Source of the DNA: an uncultured Rhodospirillales bacterium | Lineage (GTDB): Bacteria > Pseudomonadota > Alphaproteobacteria > CACIAM-22H2 | DNA length: 64,000 nucleotides | Reading direction: 5' to 3' | Assembly: GCA_937926175.1 (NCBI GenBank) | Contig: CALANV010000035.1 | Location: forward strand, 18,353-82,352 | In this document: piece after piece, positions 24,854-32,512 of the stretch | Layout: every line of letters begins with the position of its first letter | How positions within the stretch are numbered: position 1 is the first letter of the stretch | The notes under the pieces: model-generated | Told to the model about the DNA's origin: nothing | Database searches by the model: none | The model's input: only the letters and a program-made list of their open reading frames with translations | Position numbers and translations under genes: made by a program

Positions 24854-25444
24854 ATGGTATTGGAGCCCGTTACCCTTACCGGGCGGCATGTTGAACTCGT
24901 CCCGTTGTCGAGGGAGCATCGCGATGCTCTCGCCGAGGCCGTGCGTGACGGTGAGCTCTGGCGTCTATGGTACACCAACATCCCGCCCCCAGAGGCCATG
25001 GCCGCGGAGATCGAACGGCGTCTCAGCCTCCAGGCGGCCGGCTCCATGCTTCCTTTCACGGTCCTGGACGGTCCGGGTGGCCGGCCCGTGGGTATGACCA
25101 CCTACATGAACATCGACATCGCCGGACCACGCGTGGAGATCGGCTCAACCTGGTACGCGGCTCGCGTCCAGCGTACGGCGCTTAACACCGAGGCGAAGTT
25201 CCTGCTGTTGTCGCATGCTTTCGACCGGCTCGGTTGCCTCGCCGTCGAGTTCCGTACGCATTTCATGAACCATGCGAGTCGGCGCGCGATCGAGCGTCTG
25301 GGAGCCAAGCTCGATGGCATACTTCGCCACCATCAGCGCATGAAGGACGGAACCATCCGCGACACCTGCGTCTACAGCATCACGGCGCCCGAGTGGCCCA
25401 CCGTGCGCTCGCACCTGACTTGGCTACTGGAGAAACCGCGCTGA
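24854..25444 (+). CDS. GNAT family N-acetyltransferase, RimJ/RimL type
   Basis: The 196-residue protein looks like the RimJ/RimL-type acetyltransferase group: LTGRHVELVPLSREHRDALAEAV at the N terminus, GRPVGMTTYMNIDIAGPRVEIGSTWYA in the middle, and the acetyl-CoA-binding and helix region LLLSHAFDRLGCLAVEFRTHFMNHASRRAIERLGAKLDG (in part). It would transfer an acetyl group to an amine of a small molecule or protein. The ATG at 24854 is selected because the family homology starts just after it. It lies between two tyrosine-degradation genes but has no obvious role in that pathway. Confidence 0.82.
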   Translation: MVLEPVTLTGRHVELVPLSREHRDALAEAVRDGELWRLWYTNIPPPEAMAAEIERRLSLQAAGSMLPFTVLDGPGGRPVGMTTYMNIDIAGPRVEIGSTWYAARVQRTALNTEAKFLLLSHAFDRLGCLAVEFRTHFMNHASRRAIERLGAKLDGILRHHQRMKDGTIRDTCVYSITAPEWPTVRSHLTWLLEKPR

Positions 25445-25745
25445 CGGTGCCCGCACCCGATTTGACCGGCGGGATAACTCATGGCCGCGCTCGCCCGAGT
25501 TGGCGGGACGGATGGGGACTGTTTTTGACGAGCGCTGTGACGATGGGACGCCGCCCGGATCGGTTGATCGCAGCCCTGTCGGAACGTCGGTCGCAAGGAA
25601 AGTCTGTCGCAGCCGTAGGGCGGCGGCCGTGACGCGTGCGTATGAAGCGGTCGTCGCCGCCGCGTTCACGGCGCATGGTTGGCATGCGCAGGGCGCGCTG
25701 TTACATTCGCCCGCGCAGGAAGGCGTTCAGGGGAAGCGTCCGGAT
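25445..25745. other. 301-bp gap between the GNAT gene and maiA
   Basis: I see no convincing gene, RNA or terminator here. An open frame in phase with maiA runs through it from 25500, but its predicted residues do not resemble the start of any glutathione transferase, so the maiA start is placed at 25746. A promoter for maiA could lie here, but no clear -35/-10 pair was found. Confidence 0.4.
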
Positions 25746-26390
25746 ATGAAGCTTCACGGCTATTTCCGTTCATCAGCCGCGTTTCGCGTGCGTATCGCGC
25801 TCAACCTCAAGGGCTTGGCATACGAAAACGCGTTTCGGCATCTGCGCAAAGGGGAACAGCGCTCGCCGGACTTTCTGAAGCTCAATCCGATGGGACTCGT
25901 GCCGGCCTTCGAGGACGGGCCGCACGTCCTGACACAGTCGCTGGCGATCATCGAGTACCTCGAGGAGACGCACCCGGAGCCGCCGCTTCTTCCGACGTCT
26001 CCGGTCGAACGCGCGCGGGTGCGCGCGCTGGGGCTGGCGGTGGCGTGCGAAATCCATCCGCTCAACAACCTGCGGACGCTGCTCTATCTCAAGAACGTGC
26101 TGAAGGTGAGCGACCAGCAGCACGACGAGTGGTATCGCCACTGGGTAAGGGAAGGGTTCAACGGCATCGAGGGGATGCTGCAGTCGGGCGGCACGGGACG
26201 GTTCTGCCACGGCGACGCGCCGACACTCGCCGATATCTGCCTCGTCCCGCAGGTGTTCAACGCCAAACGCTTCTTCAAGGACGACGAGCTCGCGGCCTGG
26301 CCGACGATCATGCGCATCTTCGGCGAATGCATGAAGCTGCCGGCCTTCGACCATGCGCAGCCGTCGAAGCAGCCGGACGCCGAACCTTGA
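25746..26390 (+). CDS. maiA: Maleylacetoacetate isomerase (zeta-class glutathione transferase)
   Basis: The 214-residue enzyme isomerises maleylacetoacetate to fumarylacetoacetate with glutathione, the step between HmgA and fumarylacetoacetase. The zeta-class signature SSAAFRVRIALNLKG is at about residues 9-23, NPMGLVPAFEDG contains the cis-proline region, and HGDAPTLADICLVPQVFNAKRF is the usual C-terminal helix. The length is normal. It completes the tyrosine pathway with hppD, hmgA and the FAH gene, but is separated from them by the GNAT gene and two gaps. It converges with the DsbA-like gene, with 3 bp between the stops. Confidence 0.93.
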   Translation: MKLHGYFRSSAAFRVRIALNLKGLAYENAFRHLRKGEQRSPDFLKLNPMGLVPAFEDGPHVLTQSLAIIEYLEETHPEPPLLPTSPVERARVRALGLAVACEIHPLNNLRTLLYLKNVLKVSDQQHDEWYRHWVREGFNGIEGMLQSGGTGRFCHGDAPTLADICLVPQVFNAKRFFKDDELAAWPTIMRIFGECMKLPAFDHAQPSKQPDAEP

Positions 26391-26393
26391 GAA

Positions 26394-27137
26394 CTAGCGG
26401 CGCCGCGCGTCGGCGACCAGCTTCTTGAGCGTCTCGAAATCGACGGCGCCGGGGATGATCTGGTTGCCGATGACGAAAGCGGGGGTGCCGGAGATCGACA
26501 GTTCCCGGGCGAGCTGACGGTTCCGCTCGAAAACGTCGTCGATCTCGCTTCGTCCCATGTCGGCCTTGAGCCGCGCCGTATCGAGGCCGATGTCGCCGGC
26601 GATCCGCAGTACCGTCGCCTCGTCCAGCGTACCGCGGGCGCGCATCAGGGCCTGATGCATGTCGACGTATCGGCCCTGCGCCTTCGCGGCGAGGGCGGCG
26701 CGGGCGGCGACGACCGAGTCCGGGCCGAGGATCGGCAGCTCCTTGAACACGAACCGGACGTTGCCGTCTTCCTTGAGCAACCGCGCGAGCGCGCCTGCCA
26801 CCTGCTTGCAGTAGGGGCACCGGTAGTCGAAGAATTCGACGACGGTGACGTCGCCCCTGGGATTGCCGGCCACCGGAGAGGTCGGATCGTTGAAGATCGC
26901 CTCGCGCCGCGATGAAAGCGCGCGACGCTGCGCCGCCTCGGCCTCGGCGCGGCGCTTTTCCTCGAGCCCCTCGATGGCTTCGAGGATCACCTCCGGATTG
27001 TTCAGCAGATACTCGCGCACGATCTGCTCGATCTCTTCGCGCGACATGGACGAAGGAGCCGTCTGCGCGATCGCCTGCGGCGCAATCGCGACCGAGCCGA
27101 CGAGCATCGCCGCGAATGCTGCGGAACGAAGTATCAC
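26394..27137 (-). CDS. DsbA family thiol:disulfide oxidoreductase, secreted
   Basis: The 247-residue protein has a signal peptide ending AIAQ at about residue 25. A helical, charged region follows (about 31-75), starting SREEIEQIVREYLLNNPEVILEAIEGL, which is typical of periplasmic DsbA/Com1-like proteins. The thioredoxin-like domain has the active site CPYC (C107-C110) and the cis-proline loop SGTPAFVIG. It probably forms or reshuffles disulfides in envelope proteins. The start is GTG at 27137, with AGGAGA 7 nt upstream; an upstream in-frame ATG at 27209 gives no signal peptide. Confidence 0.9.
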   Translation of the reverse strand: MILRSAAFAAMLVGSVAIAPQAIAQTAPSSMSREEIEQIVREYLLNNPEVILEAIEGLEEKRRAEAEAAQRRALSSRREAIFNDPTSPVAGNPRGDVTVVEFFDYRCPYCKQVAGALARLLKEDGNVRFVFKELPILGPDSVVAARAALAAKAQGRYVDMHQALMRARGTLDEATVLRIAGDIGLDTARLKADMGRSEIDDVFERNRQLARELSISGTPAFVIGNQIIPGAVDFETLKKLVADARRR

Positions 27138-27205
27138 GAAACTTTCTCCTGTGCCGTTTGCGCCATTGTCGACGAGGAGCGCCGCGCGAACAAGTAACGA
27201 GCGCG

Positions 27206-28009
27206 TCAACGCCTGAGCACGACCTCGGCGACGTAGCCGAGATGGGGCAACTTGCCGTCAGGCGACGGTGGCGGCTGGTACCGGAGACCGCCGACGGCGA
27301 TGAAACCGATCCGGACGCGCGCGACGGGATCGCGCGGCCAGAACGCGGCATAAAGTGCGGCGAGATCGACGGTTTCCGAATGCCAGCGGCCCGCCGCGTC
27401 GCGCGTCGGCGGACGCAGGGACCGGCGGAGGCTGCGCTCGTCGATGGCGATGAACTCGACGAGTGCCTCTTTCGGCCGCATCGTTCCGATTCCGCCGAAA
27501 TGCAATTCGATGATGCGGTCATGCGGCGGATAGTCGGTCGCGATCGCACCGACGAGGCGGTCGACGAGCTGGGCACCTCGCGACGGACCGTCGCTGAATC
27601 CGACGACGATGCGCAGGCCACGCGGCAGCCCGTCGCCGGCGCCGCCGCCGAGGAGGGTAGGTTCGAGGAACCAGCGCCAGCTCAGATGCGGCGTCGCCAG
27701 AAGCGGGACATCGAGACGCCGGCCGAGCAGGGCGCCCGGCGATTCGATCCGCAGCACCGGCATGCCCGAGACGTCGACTACGGCCGTCGCATTCGGCGCA
27801 TCCGTCGGCACGAAAAACCAGTCGGTCGACGCCGTGGCCGGCCGAAAGTCGCGATCAGGTCCGATGACGAGGGCGCCGCCGTTGCCGAACGCCGGCAGGG
27901 GCGTGGAGGCACTGCTGCAGGCGGCAACCAATCCGGCCGCAAGCAGCGACAGGACAAACGCCATGGCCGGACCGTTGGGGCGGTGCCATCCGACGTGCTT
28001 TCCCCCCAT
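27206..28009 (-). CDS. DUF3047 domain putative lipoprotein
   Basis: The product (267 residues from 28009) has a signal region with the hydrophobic core FVLSLLAAGLVAAC, a lipobox cysteine, and then the DUF3047 pattern: STDWFFVPTDAPNATAVVDVSGMPVLRIE, LSWRWFLEPTLLGG, RGLRIVVGFSD and HFGGIG. The function of DUF3047 is unknown. The shorter start at 27964 would lack a basic N region, so 28009 is preferred, but the choice is uncertain. It sits between two genes for envelope quality-control proteins on the same strand. Confidence 0.78.
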   Translation of the reverse strand: MGGKHVGWHRPNGPAMAFVLSLLAAGLVAACSSASTPLPAFGNGGALVIGPDRDFRPATASTDWFFVPTDAPNATAVVDVSGMPVLRIESPGALLGRRLDVPLLATPHLSWRWFLEPTLLGGGAGDGLPRGLRIVVGFSDGPSRGAQLVDRLVGAIATDYPPHDRIIELHFGGIGTMRPKEALVEFIAIDERSLRRSLRPPTRDAAGRWHSETVDLAALYAAFWPRDPVARVRIGFIAVGGLRYQPPPSPDGKLPHLGYVAEVVLRR

Positions 28010-28037
28010 GCGCCCACCCGTGTGCGCCGGCGTCCGG

Positions 28038-29393
28038 TCAGTTTTCCTTGTCGGCGGCCCGCTCCGCCGCCTGACGGATATCCTGGGCGCGCAGCCATCC
28101 CGACGATCCGTTGGGAAGCTGGCGCTCGGCGCGTTCGGCGAAGGCGCGGGCCTCGCCGTAGCGGCGCTGCAGCAGGGCGCGCTCGGCCTGGGCGAGCGAT
28201 GCCATGCCGAGCTGGCCGTCGCGGCCATAGGCAACCGCGAGGAGGCGCCACAGCTCCGGGCTCTCGTTCTCCCGGCGCCGGGCATGCTCCAGATTGGCGA
28301 TCGCCGCCTTCAGGAGTTGCGGATCGTCGCGCTCGATCTGGACGCGGGCGAGGTCGATGCGGAGCAGCGGCTCGTCCGGCAGAAGTTCGACGGCGCGCTG
28401 GTACGGCGGAAGTGCTTCCGCCGCCTTGCCGCTTTCGAACAGGATCTGTCCCTTGAGCTCGTGGAAGTAGCCATCGTCCGGTCGCTCGGCGATCAGGCCG
28501 TCGATCAACGCGAGGGCGCGCGGGTAGTCGGGACGGCGCGAATAGGCGATCGCGCGCGCGTAGCGCGCGTCGATGGCCGGATCGTTCTCCTTGTAAATCT
28601 GCAGTGCGCGGCCGGGCTCGATGAAGCCGATCAGCTTGGCCCGCATGCGCCGATGCATTTCCGCGAACTCCGGCGGCAGCGGGGCGCCGGCGTACTTGGA
28701 CCGGGTCAGGAAGTCGCGCACGAACTCGACGCGGTCGCGGCTGATCGGATGGGTTCGGACGTAGGGATCCTGACGGCCGACGGTCAGCAGTTCCTGATCC
28801 GCAAGGATGTCCAGGAACTCCATCAGGCCACGTGCCGACTGTCCCGACCGTTCGAGCAGGTTGACGGCCGCCTGGTCCGCCTGGCGCTCCATGTCGCGGG
28901 TATAGGCGAGCAGCCCGCGCTCGCTCATATGCTGGCCGCCCATCATGATCGCAGCACCGGCATCCGGCCGGCCGGTCGCGACGGCAGCGGCTGCGCCGAG
29001 CACCATGGCAATGATGCTCTCGGCCGAAGCGTTGGCCAGACCTTCACGCAGGCGGGCAAGATGCCCGCCGGAAATGTGGCCGGTCTCGTGCGCGATCACG
29101 CCGATGACCTGGCCCGCATGCTCGGCGCGCATCAAGAGACCGGTGTTGATGAACATGTTGAGGCCGTTCGCGACGAAGGCGTTCAGCGACCGGTCGTTAA
29201 CCAGATGAACGCGAATCGCCTGCGGGTCCAGTCCGGCCGCGCTGAAAAGTGGCGTTGCATAAGCGCGGATGATACTTTCTATCTCCGCGTCGCGAATCAT
29301 GGAGATTCGCTGCTGCGCGGCGACCGGCGCCAACCCCAATAGCCCGATCGCGGCAAGCGCGCCGGTCAAACGGAAAAAAATGCGCCTGATCAA
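28038..29393 (-). CDS. M48 family metalloprotease with TPR repeats, BepA-like
   Basis: The 451-residue protein has a signal peptide ending PVAAQ at about residue 27, an M48 peptidase domain with the zinc motif HETGH (H102-H106), and the third-ligand region DMERQADQAAVNLLERSG. From about residue 250 there are tetratricopeptide-like helices. This is the architecture of BepA/YfgC, a periplasmic protease and chaperone that checks outer-membrane protein assembly. The start is TTG at 29393 with AGGAAC about 11 nt upstream; no ATG gives the signal peptide. It is nearly head to head with the gamma-glutamyltransferase gene. Confidence 0.88.
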   Translation of the reverse strand: MIRRIFFRLTGALAAIGLLGLAPVAAQQRISMIRDAEIESIIRAYATPLFSAAGLDPQAIRVHLVNDRSLNAFVANGLNMFINTGLLMRAEHAGQVIGVIAHETGHISGGHLARLREGLANASAESIIAMVLGAAAAVATGRPDAGAAIMMGGQHMSERGLLAYTRDMERQADQAAVNLLERSGQSARGLMEFLDILADQELLTVGRQDPYVRTHPISRDRVEFVRDFLTRSKYAGAPLPPEFAEMHRRMRAKLIGFIEPGRALQIYKENDPAIDARYARAIAYSRRPDYPRALALIDGLIAERPDDGYFHELKGQILFESGKAAEALPPYQRAVELLPDEPLLRIDLARVQIERDDPQLLKAAIANLEHARRRENESPELWRLLAVAYGRDGQLGMASLAQAERALLQRRYGEARAFAERAERQLPNGSSGWLRAQDIRQAAERAADKEN

Positions 29394-29410
29394 AGGTGAA
29401 GGTTCCTAGT

Positions 29411-31030
29411 TTGAAGTCTAAACGTAAGCACGTCGCGCGACTGCGTCAACGCACGTCCGCTGTATTTTCTCTGATAGCGGCCGCGCTTCTCTCCGGTTGC
29501 GGGACGCAGTCGCAACCGGACGACGTATTGGCCGTCGACAGTTTCGTGGGCACGGTAATTGCCGACGAGCCGCAGGCGGCGATGATCGGCCGGGACATCC
29601 TGGTTGCAGGTGGCACGGCCGCCGACGCGGCGGCGGCGACGTACTTCGCGCTCGCCGCGACCATGCCGTCGAGCGCCGCACTCGGGGGCGGGGGCATGTG
29701 CCTGAGCTATCGGGTCGACGGCGGTCGCATCGAAGCGCTCGACTTCGTCGCGCGCCCGTCAGCGACGCCGGGCGCCGCCGCCGTGCCGGCCGTCGCGCGC
29801 GGTATGTTCAGTCTGCAGGCGCGCGACGGACGTCTGCGCTGGAGCCAGGTTGTCGCGCCGGCCGAAGGGTTGGCCCGTTTCGGCGTGTCGGTCTCCCGTG
29901 CGCTCGCCAAGGAACTGGCCGCCGCGCCCGATGTCCTCGCACAGGATCCGGAAGCAAAGCGCATCTTCTTCCGCCCCGATGGCACGCCGCTTCGCGAGGG
30001 CGACAGGCTCGTGCAGCCGGATCTGGCGACAGTGCTGGGCGCGCTGCGCACCTACGGTCCGGCGGCACTGGAGAACGGTCCGTTGGCGAGTCAGTTCGCC
30101 AGTGCTGCCGCCGCCGTGGGCGCCACGTTCACGCCCGACGAGATCGGCGCGAATGCACCGAGCTGGCGCGGCACGGTCGCGGTCCGGCACGAGAACGTCA
30201 TCGTCCATTTTGCGCCGCCGCCGGCCGTTGCCGGCGTCGTCGAGGCGCAGACTTTCGCGATGCTGGCACCGCGCTGGCGTCGCGCACCGGCGGAGGAGCG
30301 GGCTCACCTGTTCATCCAGGCGAACCTGCGGGCCATCGCCGACCGGCAGAACTGGCTCGCGCCGGATCTGTCCTCGACGCGGGCGATCGCGGATATCGTG
30401 GGCGCACAGCACATCGACGAGCTGATGGCAACCTACCGGGCCGATCAACGCAACGCACCCGTACCGGCATCGGCAAGCGAATCGTTAGCGAGCGCTGCGG
30501 CGGATCTGGCGCCCGCGACGACATTCGTCGCGGTGGACCGCCGCGGCAACACCGTCGTCTGCGCCGTAAGCCTGCATGCGCCGTTCGGTATCGGTCGCAT
30601 CGCGCCCGGAACCGGCGTGTTCCTTGCCGCTGCACCCGACGGAGACGCGCGCAGCGTGCAGACCTTCGGTCCGATGCTCGCGGTACGTGCGCGGAGCGCG
30701 GGCCCCGTGTTCGCCGGCGCGGCCTCGGGCGGCTGGGCGGGGGCGAGTGCCCTGATCCAGGTGGCGCTTCAGACGATCGTCGATGACCGGCCGCTCGACC
30801 AGGCCATGCGCGCGCCGCGTGTTCACGCCGCCGGCAACTCCGATCACGTCTTCGCCGAACCGACGGCCCAAGGGCCCGTCCCCGGGCTTGCATCCCGCGG
30901 CTACAATGTGACGACGGGCCCGTCGCTCGGTCGCGTCAATGCCCTCTATTGTCCGGAGGCATTTGATGCGCCGGGCCGGTGCGATTTCAGCGCCGACCGG
31001 CGCGGCGACGGTCTCGCGGCTCGAGGGTGA
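29411..31030 (+). CDS. Diverged gamma-glutamyltransferase family lipoprotein
   Basis: The product (539 residues from TTG at 29411) has a basic N region, a hydrophobic core and a lipobox ending SGC. It then follows the gamma-glutamyltransferase fold: GGTAADAAAATYFALAATMPSSAALGGGGMCL, and the start of the small subunit ATTFVAVDRRGNTVVCAVSLHAPFG with a Thr-Thr pair at the cleavage/nucleophile site. The usual TTH becomes TTF, and the oxyanion SSMSP-type segment is not recognisable. It may therefore be a diverged or inactive member. TTG at 29411 is chosen for its ribosome-binding site AAGGTGAAGG; GTG at 29396 is the alternative. It is followed directly by an aminotransferase. Confidence 0.72.
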   Translation: MKSKRKHVARLRQRTSAVFSLIAAALLSGCGTQSQPDDVLAVDSFVGTVIADEPQAAMIGRDILVAGGTAADAAAATYFALAATMPSSAALGGGGMCLSYRVDGGRIEALDFVARPSATPGAAAVPAVARGMFSLQARDGRLRWSQVVAPAEGLARFGVSVSRALAKELAAAPDVLAQDPEAKRIFFRPDGTPLREGDRLVQPDLATVLGALRTYGPAALENGPLASQFASAAAAVGATFTPDEIGANAPSWRGTVAVRHENVIVHFAPPPAVAGVVEAQTFAMLAPRWRRAPAEERAHLFIQANLRAIADRQNWLAPDLSSTRAIADIVGAQHIDELMATYRADQRNAPVPASASESLASAAADLAPATTFVAVDRRGNTVVCAVSLHAPFGIGRIAPGTGVFLAAAPDGDARSVQTFGPMLAVRARSAGPVFAGAASGGWAGASALIQVALQTIVDDRPLDQAMRAPRVHAAGNSDHVFAEPTAQGPVPGLASRGYNVTTGPSLGRVNALYCPEAFDAPGRCDFSADRRGDGLAARG

Positions 31031-31034
31031 CGTC

Positions 31035-32192
31035 GTGACGATCAAAGTCGCGCGGCGCAGCGGAATCGCGCCGTTTATCGTGATGGACGTGATGCGTGAG
31101 GCGAATGCGCGCGATCGTTCCGCGCGTTCGGCGGCGGAGCGCGTCGTCCACCTTGAGGTCGGACAGCCCGGAACCTCGGCGCCGCAGGCGGTCGTCGAAG
31201 CCGCCGCCCGCGCGCTTCGGAGCGAAAGGCTGGGCTATACCGAGGCGCTGGGCGTACCGGCCCTGCGCGAGCGCATCGCGCAGCACTATCGCGAGTACTA
31301 TGGAACCCACGTCGCGCCGGAGCGGGTCGTCATCACGACCGGCTCGTCGGGCGGTTTCCTTCTGGCGTTTCTCGCCGCATTCGATCACGGCGACCGGGTG
31401 GCGCTGGCCGAGCCGGGCTATCCGGCCTATCGCAACATTCTGACCGCTCTCGACATCACGCCCGTCGGCCTGCCGACAGAGGCGGCGAGCCGATTTCAGC
31501 CGACCCCGGCGCTTCTCGATCGCGCCGGGCGAATCGATGGCTTGATCGTCGCAAGCCCGGCGAATCCGACCGGCAGCATGATGTCGCCGGACGAACTCGC
31601 CGAGATTGCCGGCTGGTGCCGCCGGCACGGCGTCCGCCTCGTATCGGACGAAATCTATCACGGCATCACCTACGGCATGCCGGCGGCGACGGCGCTCGCC
31701 TACAGCGACGAGGCGATCGTCATCAACAGCTTCTCGAAATACTACGCGATGACGGGGTGGCGGCTCGGCTGGATGATCGTGCCGCCGGACCTGGTGCGTG
31801 CGGTCGAGGTGCTCGCCCAAAACCTCTTCATCTCGGCACCGACGCTGCCCCAGCTCGCAGCACTTGCGGCGTTCGATGCGCGCGCCGAGCTCGATGCGAA
31901 CGTCGCACGTTATCGCGCGAACCGCGATCTTCTGCTCGCGGAACTGCCGAAGGCCGGCTTCGACCGTTTCGCACCGGCCGACGGCGCGTTCTATCTATAC
32001 GCCGATGTCGCGCACCTGACCAATGACAGCGAGGCGTTCTGTCGGCGCATGCTTGCCGAGGCAGGCGTTGCGGCGACGCCGGGCACCGATTTCGATCCGG
32101 CGCGCGGGCGTGCCTATGTGAGATTCTCCTATGCCGGGACCACGGACGACATGATCGAGGCCACGCGCCGCCTTCGCGCCTGGCGGCGTTGA
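31035..32192 (+). CDS. Class I/II pyridoxal phosphate-dependent aminotransferase
   Basis: The 385-residue protein is a fold-I aminotransferase. The PLP lysine is in INSFSKYYAMTGWRLGWM; LIVASPANPTGSMMS and RLVSDEIYHGITYG carry the usual Asn and Asp/Tyr cofactor contacts, and the C-terminal arginine is in GRAYVRFSYAGT. It resembles aspartate/alanine-type aminotransferases, but the amino acid it uses cannot be told. The start is GTG at 31035, 4 bp after the stop of the gamma-glutamyltransferase gene, with GAGGGTGA as ribosome-binding site; a longer frame reaching into the upstream gene is not needed. Confidence 0.87.
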   Translation: MTIKVARRSGIAPFIVMDVMREANARDRSARSAAERVVHLEVGQPGTSAPQAVVEAAARALRSERLGYTEALGVPALRERIAQHYREYYGTHVAPERVVITTGSSGGFLLAFLAAFDHGDRVALAEPGYPAYRNILTALDITPVGLPTEAASRFQPTPALLDRAGRIDGLIVASPANPTGSMMSPDELAEIAGWCRRHGVRLVSDEIYHGITYGMPAATALAYSDEAIVINSFSKYYAMTGWRLGWMIVPPDLVRAVEVLAQNLFISAPTLPQLAALAAFDARAELDANVARYRANRDLLLAELPKAGFDRFAPADGAFYLYADVAHLTNDSEAFCRRMLAEAGVAATPGTDFDPARGRAYVRFSYAGTTDDMIEATRRLRAWRR

Positions 32193-32512
32193 AAACGAAG
32201 AGCTGAAACGAAGAAGGGCAGGGCGCGTGACCGAACCGTTTCGACGGGGCGTCGAATAAAGACTCGCGTCGCGCCTCCGTCGCCGCTCGCCGTACAAATG
32301 CCGGCACGCCCGCGGTTCGGTCCCGGCATGCCGCAATTCCTGCAGGCCGGATGCCGGCGACGGTCGACCTGAAGTCCCGCAACGATCCCGATCAGCGGCA
32401 GGCTCGGGGCGGATGCGCCAGCGATCGATTTTCCGTTACAGGCGAGTTCCCAGCATCCCATCGGGGATGCTGGGAGACCGCATATGCGTTGCGAGGTTTC
32501 GCCTGCAGAAGC
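32193..32512. other. 320-bp gap between convergent aminotransferase and rne genes
   Basis: I see no gene here. The region holds a 7-bp inverted repeat (ATGCCGG at 32298-32304 with CCGGCAT at 32323-32329) and a 12-bp perfect hairpin at 32448-32475, listed separately. Both may stop or protect the 3' ends of the two converging transcripts. Confidence 0.4.
32448..32475. terminator. Strong 12-bp hairpin downstream of rne
   Basis: TCCCAGCATCCC pairs perfectly with GGGATGCTGGGA around the tetraloop ATCG. It begins about 38 nt after the rne stop codon. No T run follows on either strand, so it is either a terminator that needs Rho or an RNA-stabilising 3' hairpin for the rne message. Confidence 0.45.
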
